Below, in pieces: positions 32,532 through 40,072 of a stretch of 64,000 nucleotides of DNA (its first letter is position 1; each line of letters starts with the position of its first letter). The DNA lies in the NCBI GenBank assembly GCA_046294735.1, contig JBKBKB010000004.1, positions 248,001-312,000 of the forward strand. The letters run 5' to 3'. Under the pieces are notes generated by a model. That model was not told the origin of the DNA. It did not search any database and saw only the letters and a program-made list of their open reading frames with translations. Both the position numbers and the translations under genes were made by a program. The stretch is from 34-65-8 sp046294735. GTDB taxonomy: Bacteria > Pseudomonadota > Alphaproteobacteria > Sphingomonadales > Sphingomonadaceae.

Positions 32532-33308
32532 CTAGCCTTCGCGTTCGAGCTCTGCCAGCACGGCACGGACCGCCTCGGGCGCATAGCTGAAGCCAATGTG
32601 GGTGCAGCGCAGGGCGACCGCACGGTCACGTTCATGCGCCAGTCCGCGGGCGCTGCGCGGACTGATCACCCCGTCACGCGGGCTCCACAAGGCCACGGTC
32701 GGCACCGGCGGCTTTTCCGCCACCACGGTTTCGATCGGCGGCTGGTCGACCCGGTGCCCAGCCACGAACTGATAGATTCGCCAGGCATTGTTGGCGCGCG
32801 GATCGCCGGAAAAGGGCGTACCCATGGTCACCACTTTGGCCACCAGCGCTGGGCGGCGCTTGGCCAGCTCACGCGCGAACAGCCCGCCCAGACTCCACCC
32901 GACCAGGGCCACATCGCGGCCATAGCGGGCATGGACCTCTTCCAGCCGGGCTTCGAGAAAGGCCAGGTTCTGCTCGGTCGGTCCAAGATTGAAACCCAGG
33001 CCCCAGCGCTTGACCTTATGCCCGGCGCGCTCAATCTGGCGGGCAAGATAGCGCATCCGCACCGGATGGGTGGCGAAACCGGGTAGCAGCATGACCGTGC
33101 GCGCCGTCGCCGCCGGGGCAATGTCGAGCGCGCGGAACGGGCGCCGGAACGGCTCGGTCAGCGCGACCAATTCCCCAGCCAGCAAGCGCAGCGGCGGGCG
33201 GGACGATGCTGCCTCCACCGGCTCGCGCGCCAGCTCCAGCCGCCGCGCGAACTCCTCCCGCGAAGCGGGCAGCGTGGCGAAGGAGGAAGGGGCCGGGTGG
33301 GTTGCCAT
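32532..33308 (-). CDS. Alpha/beta hydrolase (PGAP1/lipase-like)
   Basis: 258-residue cytoplasmic alpha/beta hydrolase. The nucleophile elbow GWSLGGLFARELA, the oxyanion segment VMLLPGFATHP and a candidate acid and His (WSPRDGVISPRSA; RCTHIGF) fit a lipase or esterase of the PGAP1-like group. Signal peptide is absent. The substrate is unknown. It stands alone on the minus strand, about 120 bases upstream of fbpA, and is not clearly part of the iron operon. Confidence 0.8.
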   Translation of the reverse strand: MATHPAPSSFATLPASREEFARRLELAREPVEAASSRPPLRLLAGELVALTEPFRRPFRALDIAPAATARTVMLLPGFATHPVRMRYLARQIERAGHKVKRWGLGFNLGPTEQNLAFLEARLEEVHARYGRDVALVGWSLGGLFARELAKRRPALVAKVVTMGTPFSGDPRANNAWRIYQFVAGHRVDQPPIETVVAEKPPVPTVALWSPRDGVISPRSARGLAHERDRAVALRCTHIGFSYAPEAVRAVLAELEREG

Positions 33309-33487
33309 CGAACTGCAATATAGGGCGCAGCCGCGCTAACGCCACCTGAACGGGGCGATTGTCTTGAAATTGCAATGTTTGGCCGCGCGAACCGGCCTGA
33401 CAGGGCAAACCGGAACGTGCTGGCCCGCCCTCGGACCATCACGAAAGCGGGCGCGGAAACGGGGGGGCTGACCGGATCAAGCCTGCA

Positions 33488-34036
33488 TCAGGGGCAATCG
33501 CCGATCCGTTCGGACTTCACTTCCATCGCCATGCGCACTTCGCCGCCCGGGATCTGCGGGCTCTTCTGGTTCATCCGCATGGTGATGTTGCTCTTGGTCG
33601 GCTCGATCGTGCCATCCATATCCATGTTCACGTTGACGCCGCCGGGGCCGGTGCAGGCCAGCGACGATTCGAGGTTTGAGCCGGAAGCCTCGAACTTGGA
33701 GAACTCGCACTTCACGCCCTGCTGGCCTTCACCCAGCTCACGCGCGACGCTCTTGAAGCCTTCCTCGGCCTGTTCCTTGGTCATGCAGAATTCGCTCGAC
33801 TGGCTGCCGGCAGAGCCCATCATTTCCTTCATCTGCGCGGCCTGTTCCGGCGGCATGCCCGGGATCTCGAACTCGGTGATGCTGGCTGTGCTGCGATAGA
33901 GACCGGGAGTGGGCCGGACCATGCTGTCGACCGCCTCGGCAATCTCCTCGGCCGTTTTCGGTCCTTCGGGCTCGCTGCCGCAAGCAGCCAGAGCCAGTGC
34001 ACTTGCCGGAACCAGCAGATAATTGAACTTCATCAT
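33488..34036 (-). CDS. DUF3617 lipoprotein
   Basis: 182 residues with a lipobox (ALAACGS), so an outer- or inner-membrane lipoprotein. The mature protein fits DUF3617: a short pair of cysteines around SSEFCMTKEQAEEGF and VKCEFSKFEASG, and a C-terminal SERIGDCP. The family is widespread in sphingomonads and has no known role. It is divergent from uvrB, with 100 bases between. The 179-base stretch beyond its stop (33309-33487) has no convincing gene. Confidence 0.82.
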   Translation of the reverse strand: MMKFNYLLVPASALALAACGSEPEGPKTAEEIAEAVDSMVRPTPGLYRSTASITEFEIPGMPPEQAAQMKEMMGSAGSQSSEFCMTKEQAEEGFKSVARELGEGQQGVKCEFSKFEASGSNLESSLACTGPGGVNVNMDMDGTIEPTKSNITMRMNQKSPQIPGGEVRMAMEVKSERIGDCP

Positions 34037-34136
34037 TCCCCTCCATCCTTTGCGGTCGTTTCAGCAAGGCTAGCAACCATCGCCACTAAAGCCAAATGAC
34101 ATTGCCGCCGCGTGTGCTCTTCCCCATATCGCATCC

Positions 34137-36350
34137 ATGGCCGAACTCGTTATCCGTCGCGGGCTGGAAGAACCCGACACCTCCGGCAATTTCACGCCCC
34201 ACAAACCCGTTCGCCCCGACAAGTCGATGGGCGGCAAGCGGTTCGAACTGGTCAGCGAATATTCGCCCAGTGGCGACCAGCCGACCGCGATTGCCGATCT
34301 GGTCGAGGCCGCGCGGGCTGGCGAGCAGACGCAGGTGCTTCTCGGCGTGACCGGCAGCGGCAAGACCTTCACCATGGCCAAAGTGATCGAAGCATTGCAG
34401 CGCCCGGCGCTGATCCTGGCCCCGAACAAGATCCTGGCCGCGCAATTATACGGCGAGTTCAAGAGCTTCTTTCCGGACAACGCAGTCGAGTATTTCGTCA
34501 GCTACTACGACTACTATCAGCCTGAAGCCTATGTGCCGCGCAGCGATACCTACATCGAGAAGGAAAGCTCGGTGAATGAGGCGATCGACCGGATGCGCCA
34601 TTCCGCCACCCGCGCGCTGCTGGAACGCGACGATGTCATCATCGTCGCTTCGGTCAGCTGTCTATATGGCATCGGCTCGGTCGAAACCTATTCGGCGATG
34701 ATCTTCGATCTCAAGCAGGGGGAAACGGCCGACCAGCGCGAGGTCATCCGCAAGCTGGTGGCGCTGCAATACAAGCGCAACGATGCCGCCTTCCAGCGCG
34801 GCAATTTCCGCGTTCGGGGCGACAATCTGGAAATCTATCCCAGCCACTACGAGGACATGGCCTGGCGGATCAGCTTCTTCGGCGACGAGATCGAGGCGAT
34901 CCACGAATTCGATCCGCTGACCGGCAAGAAGGGCGCGAGCCTCGACAAGGTCCGGATCTACGCCAATTCGCACTATGTCACCCCGGGTCCGACGATGAAG
35001 CAGGCCGCCGAGGCGATCCGTTTCGAGCTGGCCGAGCGGCTCAAGGAACTGGAGGCGGAAGGCAAGCTGCTGGAGCATCAGCGGCTGGAACAGCGCACCA
35101 ATTTCGATCTCGAGATGATCGCCGCCACCGGCTCTTGCGCGGGGATCGAGAACTACAGCCGCTTCCTCACCGGCCGCCTGCCGGGCGAACCGCCGCCCAC
35201 GCTGTTCGAATACCTCCCTGAAAACGCCTTACTGTTCGTCGATGAAAGCCACCAGACCGTGCCGCAGATCGGCGCGATGAGCAAAGGCGACCACCGGCGC
35301 AAGATCACGCTCGCAGAATACGGCTTCCGCTTGCCGAGCTGCATCGACAACCGACCGCTGCGCTTCAACGAATGGGATGCGATGCGCCCCCAGACGATCG
35401 CCGTCTCGGCCACCCCCGGCTCGTGGGAAATGGAGCAGTCGGGCGGCGTGTTTGCCGAACAGGTGATCCGCCCGACCGGGTTGATCGATCCGCCGGTGGA
35501 AATCCGCCCGGTCGAAGACCAGGTGCAGGACTGCATCCAGGAATGCCTCGCCACCGCCAGTAACGGCTACCGCACACTGGTCACCACCCTGACCAAACGG
35601 ATGGCGGAGGATCTGACCGAGTTCATGCACGAAGCCGGCGTGCGGGTGCGCTACATGCACTCCGACGTCGAGACATTGGAACGCATCGAGCTGATCCGCG
35701 ACCTCAGGCTGGGGGTCTATGACGTGCTGATCGGGATCAACCTGCTGCGCGAAGGGCTCGACATTCCCGAATGCGGGCTGGTGGCAATCCTCGATGCAGA
35801 CAAGGAAGGCTTTCTGCGCTCCGAAACCTCGCTGATCCAGACCATCGGCCGCGCCGCGCGTAACGTCGATGGCCGGGTGATCCTCTATGCCGACCGGATG
35901 ACCGGATCGATGGAGCGCGCCATCGCGGAAACCGACCGGCGGCGTTCGAAACAGCAGGCCTACAACACCGAACACGGCATCACGCCGACCACGATCAAGC
36001 GCAACATCCACGACATCGTCGCGCATTCAGCAGCGCAAGACGGGGTTCTTGTGGACATCGGCGATCCGGAGCGCAACAATCTGGTCGGCCACAACCTGCG
36101 CGCTTACATCGAGGACCTGGAAAAGCGCATGCGCGATGCTGCCGCCAACCTGGAGTTCGAGGAAGCTGGCCGCCTGCGCGACGAAATCCGGCGGCTGGAA
36201 GCGGACGAACTCGGCCTGCCCGACGGGGCCTCAAGCAGCGAAGCGGTAGGCCAACCACGACGCGCCCCGCTGGTGGGCCGCAGCAACGAGGGCAAGCCGG
36301 GCACGCGCAAGATGCGGCACGGGAAGACGCAGCGGAAGTGGGGCAAGTAA
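34137..36350 (+). CDS. uvrB: Excinuclease ABC subunit B
   Basis: 737-residue DNA damage-recognition helicase of nucleotide excision repair. Walker A LLGVTGSGKTFTMAKVI, the damage-gripping beta-hairpin (SYYDYYQPEAYVPRSDTYI), helicase motif DESHQT and the late QTIGRAARN are present. The C-terminal UVR domain (LEKRMRDAAANLEFEEAGRL) binds UvrC. About 60 additional residues, ending basic (RKMRHGKTQRKWGK), follow it. No GTTC-N7-GTTC LexA box was seen in the 100 bases upstream, so SOS control is not evident. A palindromic terminator follows. Confidence 0.97.
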   Translation: MAELVIRRGLEEPDTSGNFTPHKPVRPDKSMGGKRFELVSEYSPSGDQPTAIADLVEAARAGEQTQVLLGVTGSGKTFTMAKVIEALQRPALILAPNKILAAQLYGEFKSFFPDNAVEYFVSYYDYYQPEAYVPRSDTYIEKESSVNEAIDRMRHSATRALLERDDVIIVASVSCLYGIGSVETYSAMIFDLKQGETADQREVIRKLVALQYKRNDAAFQRGNFRVRGDNLEIYPSHYEDMAWRISFFGDEIEAIHEFDPLTGKKGASLDKVRIYANSHYVTPGPTMKQAAEAIRFELAERLKELEAEGKLLEHQRLEQRTNFDLEMIAATGSCAGIENYSRFLTGRLPGEPPPTLFEYLPENALLFVDESHQTVPQIGAMSKGDHRRKITLAEYGFRLPSCIDNRPLRFNEWDAMRPQTIAVSATPGSWEMEQSGGVFAEQVIRPTGLIDPPVEIRPVEDQVQDCIQECLATASNGYRTLVTTLTKRMAEDLTEFMHEAGVRVRYMHSDVETLERIELIRDLRLGVYDVLIGINLLREGLDIPECGLVAILDADKEGFLRSETSLIQTIGRAARNVDGRVILYADRMTGSMERAIAETDRRRSKQQAYNTEHGITPTTIKRNIHDIVAHSAAQDGVLVDIGDPERNNLVGHNLRAYIEDLEKRMRDAAANLEFEEAGRLRDEIRRLEADELGLPDGASSSEAVGQPRRAPLVGRSNEGKPGTRKMRHGKTQRKWGK

Positions 36351-36392
36351 ACCCGGGCCACGGATGCGTGCTTGCCATTTCACCGCAGAGGA

Positions 36393-36413
36393 CCGGGCAG
36401 CAAGGCTGCCCGG
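36393..36413. terminator. Hairpin between convergent uvrB and acyl-CoA dehydrogenase genes
   Basis: CCGGGCAGC (36393-36401) pairs perfectly with GCTGCCCGG (36405-36413) on a 3-base loop. It sits between both stops and can act in both directions; no T run is seen. Confidence 0.6.
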
Positions 36414-36429
36414 CCCTGTGGTGACAAGA

Positions 36430-37560
36430 CTACGCCAACGCGACGTGGCGCTTCAGGTGATGATCGACATTGCCGAATTCGGAATCGAAGATCGTCAGCC
36501 GCTTGAAATAGTGCCCGATCGCATATTCATCGGTCACGCCGTTGCCGCCGTGGATTTGCACCGCTTCCTGCCCAATCATCCGTGCCGACTGGCCAACACC
36601 AACCTTGGCGGCCGATACGGCGCGCTTGCGCTCCACCTCGTCCGAACCAAGCCGCAGCGTGGCAAGATAGGTCAGCGACACGGCGGTTTCATAGGCGGTG
36701 TACATGTCCACCATGCGGTGCTGGAGCACCTGGAATGATCCGATCGGCACGCCGAACTGCTTGCGCTGGCGGCTGTATTCGACCGTCATCGCGTGCGCGA
36801 CCTTCATTGCACCGCAAGCCTCGGCACACAGCGCGGCGATGGCTTCGTCGGTGACCAGTTCGATCAGCGCCAGCCCCTCGCCTTCGGCGCCGATCAGCGC
36901 TTCGGCCGGCACTGAGACATTCTCGAAGTAGACTTCCGATGCGCGGCGGCCATCGACAGTCACATAGTCGCGGGTGGTGGCGCCTGCGGTGTCCTTGGCG
37001 AGCACGAACACCGAAACGCCGCTGCGATCGCGCCGCTCACCACCGGTGCGCGCCGTCACGATCAGGTGGCTGGCCCAGGGCGCGCCGATCACGACTGCCT
37101 TGTGGCCATTGAGCACCCAGCCCGAACCGTCCTTCTTCGCGGTCGTTTCGAGATCAGCATAGTTGAACCGCCCGCGCGGCTCGGCATAGGCGAAAGCGAA
37201 GACGCGGCTACCCGCCACGATCCCGCCAATATGCTCTTCCTTCTGCGCCGCGGTGCCGCCGTGCTTGAGGAAGCCGCCAGCGCAGACCACGGTGGGGACA
37301 AACGGCTCAACCACCAGGCCTTTGCCGAATTCTTGGCAGATCACCATCGCATCGACCGCGCCGCCGCCGAAGCCGCCGTCGGCTTCGGAAAAGGGCATGC
37401 CGAGGATCCCGAGCTCGGCCAGCTGCGCCCACACTTCCGGCCGCCAGCCTGCAGCCGAAGCAATCGCCTTGGCCCTCGTTTCCCAGTCATACTGCTCACG
37501 AACGAGGCGCGAGAGGCCGTCGCGCACCATTTCCTGTTCTTCGGTGAAATTGAAGTCCAC
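36430..37560 (-). CDS. Acyl-CoA dehydrogenase, small-subunit type (PimD-like)
   Basis: 376-residue FAD enzyme. The N-terminal helical part, middle beta domain (GHKAVVIGAPWA) and C-terminal bundle (IGQEAVQIHGGNGVTDEY) are recognisable. The usual catalytic Glu region YEGT is replaced by FDSEFGNVDHH, so the base is not in the medium-chain enzyme position. The gene follows the larger partner (37583-38779) by 22 bases on the same strand. This two-gene pattern is that of pimeloyl-CoA dehydrogenase PimC/PimD, heteromeric enzymes acting on dicarboxylic or side-chain acyl-CoAs. Confidence 0.85.
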   Translation of the reverse strand: MDFNFTEEQEMVRDGLSRLVREQYDWETRAKAIASAAGWRPEVWAQLAELGILGMPFSEADGGFGGGAVDAMVICQEFGKGLVVEPFVPTVVCAGGFLKHGGTAAQKEEHIGGIVAGSRVFAFAYAEPRGRFNYADLETTAKKDGSGWVLNGHKAVVIGAPWASHLIVTARTGGERRDRSGVSVFVLAKDTAGATTRDYVTVDGRRASEVYFENVSVPAEALIGAEGEGLALIELVTDEAIAALCAEACGAMKVAHAMTVEYSRQRKQFGVPIGSFQVLQHRMVDMYTAYETAVSLTYLATLRLGSDEVERKRAVSAAKVGVGQSARMIGQEAVQIHGGNGVTDEYAIGHYFKRLTIFDSEFGNVDHHLKRHVALA

Positions 37561-37582
37561 GTATTCTCTCCCGTCCCGAACC

Positions 37583-38779
37583 TTAAAGGCCGAGGATCAT
37601 CTTGGTGATGATGTTGCGCTGGATCTCGTTCGATCCGCCATAGATCGAGGTCTTGCGCATGTTGAAATAGGTTGCCGCGGCGTGCTGGGCATAGTCGGGG
37701 CCGACCGGATGCTCGTTCGAGCCGTTGTCGTTCGACACACCGCCCATATACGGCGCGGAATAGGTGCCGACCGCTTCCAGCGTCAACTCCGTGAGGCGCT
37801 GCTGGATTTCGGTGCCTTTGATCTTGAGGATCGAGCTTTCCGGCCCCGGCCCCTTGCCCGCCTGTTCGCCCGCCAGCGTCCGCAATTCGGTGATTTCCAG
37901 CGCGGCCAGGTCAATTTCGAGCTGGCTCACCTTGCGGGCAAAATCGAAGTCCTTGATCAGCGGCGCACCGTCCATCGTCTCGTTCGCAGCGATTTCGCGC
38001 AGCTTTTCCACGCCGCGCTTCGACCGGGCGACGCCTGCAATGCCGGAGCGTTCATGCGCAAGCAGGAACTTGGCATAGGTCCAGCCCTTGTTCTCCACGC
38101 CGACAAGGTTTTCGACCGGCACACGCACATCGGTGAGCCATGTTTCGTTGACCTCATAGCCGCCGTCCAGCAGCTTGATCGGCTTCACCTCGACGCCCGG
38201 CGTTTTCATATCGACGAGGATGAAGCTGATGCCTTCCTGTGCCTTGGCGGTCGGATCGGTTCGGCACAGGAAAAATCCCCAGTCGGCGTGCTGGGCGAGC
38301 GTGGTCCAGGTCTTCTGCCCGTTGATGACATAGTGATCGCCGTCTCGCACCGCGGTGGTCTTGAGGCTGGCAAGGTCGGACCCGGCGCCCGGTTCCGAAT
38401 AGCCCTGACACCACCACACATCGCCGCTGACGATGCCTGGCAGATGCCGGGCCTTCTGTTCTTCGTTACCAAAGGTGTAGATTACCGGCCCGACCATCGA
38501 CACGCCGAAGGGCAGCGGCATTACGGTGCTGGCGCGGGCGTTTTCTTCCGACCAGATATAACGCTGGGTCGGGCTCCAGCCAGTGCCGCCGTATTCCACC
38601 GGCCACGCCGGGACGGACCAGCCCTTCTTGCCCAGGATCTTGTGCCAGGCGAGGAAATCCTCGCGCTCCATGTCCTCGCGCATCCCGAAGTCGCCTAGGT
38701 GTTTGGGATAATTCTCCGCGATGAACGCGCGCACTTCGTCGCGGAATGCCTGTTCTTCCGGGGTGAATTCGAGGTTCAT
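37583..38779 (-). CDS. Acyl-CoA dehydrogenase, large-subunit type (PimC-like)
   Basis: 398 residues with good acyl-CoA dehydrogenase sequence: GYSEPGAGSDLASLKTTAV, GQKTWTTLAQHADW and the C-terminal SIYGGSNEIQRNIITKMIL. Here Gly replaces the catalytic Glu of YEGT-type enzymes. In related enzymes the base then comes from elsewhere in the chain or from the partner. It is the first gene of the two-gene unit with a smaller homologue downstream, suggesting a heteromer. A PimC-like role in dicarboxyl-CoA beta-oxidation is the best guess, but other heteromeric ACADs (steroid side chains) look alike. Confidence 0.87.
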   Translation of the reverse strand: MNLEFTPEEQAFRDEVRAFIAENYPKHLGDFGMREDMEREDFLAWHKILGKKGWSVPAWPVEYGGTGWSPTQRYIWSEENARASTVMPLPFGVSMVGPVIYTFGNEEQKARHLPGIVSGDVWWCQGYSEPGAGSDLASLKTTAVRDGDHYVINGQKTWTTLAQHADWGFFLCRTDPTAKAQEGISFILVDMKTPGVEVKPIKLLDGGYEVNETWLTDVRVPVENLVGVENKGWTYAKFLLAHERSGIAGVARSKRGVEKLREIAANETMDGAPLIKDFDFARKVSQLEIDLAALEITELRTLAGEQAGKGPGPESSILKIKGTEIQQRLTELTLEAVGTYSAPYMGGVSNDNGSNEHPVGPDYAQHAAATYFNMRKTSIYGGSNEIQRNIITKMILGL

Positions 38780-38880
38780 GGCGATGAGCTCCTGGGTCGG
38801 TTCGGTTGATGGCCTGCCTCATGTCATGAGCCGTGCCGGACTGGAAGAGGCAATCTGCTATCGAAGGCAGTCGCCACCCC

Positions 38881-39333
38881 TTACTCCGGCAAAGCTCCGG
38901 TCTGGCGCATGGCTTCGCCCAGAGCGACGGCGGCACTTGTGGCAAGGTTCATGGATCGCACCTCTGACCGCATCGGGATACGCAGGCGCGCGTGGCAGGT
39001 TTCAGCTACGTGCTGCGGCACACCGGCGCTTTCCTTGCCGAACAGCAGGACGTCGTCCGAACGGAAGCTGAACTGGTAGAGCGAACAGGCAGCCCGGGTG
39101 GTGAACAGCACCAGACGCGCGTTCCCGGTCTGCGCGCTGAAGGGCGCGAAACCAGAATGGCGCGTGACGCTGACATGGTCGATGTAATCCATCGCCGCAC
39201 GCCGCACCCGGCGGTCATCCCATACGAAACCCATCGGCTCGATCAGGTCGACCGGCACGCCCAGGCAGGCCGCAAGGCGCAGAACGGCGCCGACGTTGCC
39301 GGCAATCTCGGGTTCGAACAGGGCAAGGCGCAT
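38881..39333 (-). CDS. trmL: tRNA (cytidine/uridine-34-2'-O)-methyltransferase TrmL
   Basis: 150-residue SPOUT methyltransferase that methylates the wobble ribose of certain leucine tRNAs. It starts with the hallmark MRLALFEPEIAGNVGAVLRL and ends in the SPOUT knot motifs LLFGKESAGVP and RIPMRSEVRSMNLATSAAV. Length is exactly typical. The ATG at 39333 is selected; the open frame reaching to 39576 enters the divergent lipoprotein region. It is preceded by the opposite-strand lipoprotein gene. Confidence 0.93.
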   Translation of the reverse strand: MRLALFEPEIAGNVGAVLRLAACLGVPVDLIEPMGFVWDDRRVRRAAMDYIDHVSVTRHSGFAPFSAQTGNARLVLFTTRAACSLYQFSFRSDDVLLFGKESAGVPQHVAETCHARLRIPMRSEVRSMNLATSAAVALGEAMRQTGALPE

Positions 39334-39508
39334 CGTGCGTGCATGGCCTGTGTGCCGTGCCTGATCAAGCTGGGCTCTCAAAGCGCTACCCGATCGAATA
39401 ACTTTCCGATATGCCGATAAAACGCAGACCACGGTGAGGACATTATGAAGCGCCGTAACCCTAACGACATTTTCTGGTTGGCGCGCGGCGTATGCAGGCC
39501 AACGGACA

Positions 39509-40072
39509 TTGCCTGCGCCGCCTGACTTGCTCCGCTTCTCCGCTCTCCTCGCGCTCGCCCTGCTCGCCGCCTGCAAGCCGTCGGCGGCGGACGGCTATAT
39601 CGAGCGGGCAGAGCAGGCTCAGGCTAGCCCGTTTGCCAGCGCGCCGCTGCCGTCGCCCGACACCACCGGCGCGACCTGGGCCAGGACCGGGCAGGCTGAC
39701 CGGATCATCTACGGCGTCCCGGGCCAGCAAGCACTGGCCGCGCTGGCTTGCAAGGAAGGCAGGCTCGAGTTGACCCGCTCCGTTCCCGCCGACCGCGGCG
39801 CGCTGGCTTTTGCAGCCCTGGTTGGCAATAGCCACGTGGCGCGAATCCCGGTCGATGCAGTGCCCAGTGATCGTTCCGCGATCTGGCAGGGCACGGTCGC
39901 GGCCGACCATCCCGGGCTGGAAGCGCTGACCGGGGCCGGGCCGGTCGAGCTGACTATCCCCGGTGCCGGGACAGTGGTGCTCAATCCGTCGCCGCTGCCG
40001 GGGCAGCTGGTGCTTGCGTGCCGCCAGGCTGCCCTGCCGCTTGCGCCCGCTCCACCAGCATCCCCGCAGTAA
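39509..40072 (+). CDS. Putative lipoprotein of unknown function
   Basis: 187 residues with a lipobox (LALLAACKPSAADG). The mature part has repeated hydrophobic patches and ends in a Pro/Ala-rich tail. No family recognised. The start is uncertain: TTG at 39509 or TTG at 39527. A 26-residue frame with a better ribosome site (GAGGA before ATG at 39445) stops at 39525, one base before the second TTG, and might serve as a leader. Its last 92 bases overlap the 3' end of dsbD on the other strand. Confidence 0.55.
   Translation: MPAPPDLLRFSALLALALLAACKPSAADGYIERAEQAQASPFASAPLPSPDTTGATWARTGQADRIIYGVPGQQALAALACKEGRLELTRSVPADRGALAFAALVGNSHVARIPVDAVPSDRSAIWQGTVAADHPGLEALTGAGPVELTIPGAGTVVLNPSPLPGQLVLACRQAALPLAPAPPASPQ

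Noticed and set aside
34037..34136. Possible SOS (LexA) control of uvrB
   Set aside because: No GTTC-N7-GTTC or GAAC-N7-GAAC motif in the intergenic region.
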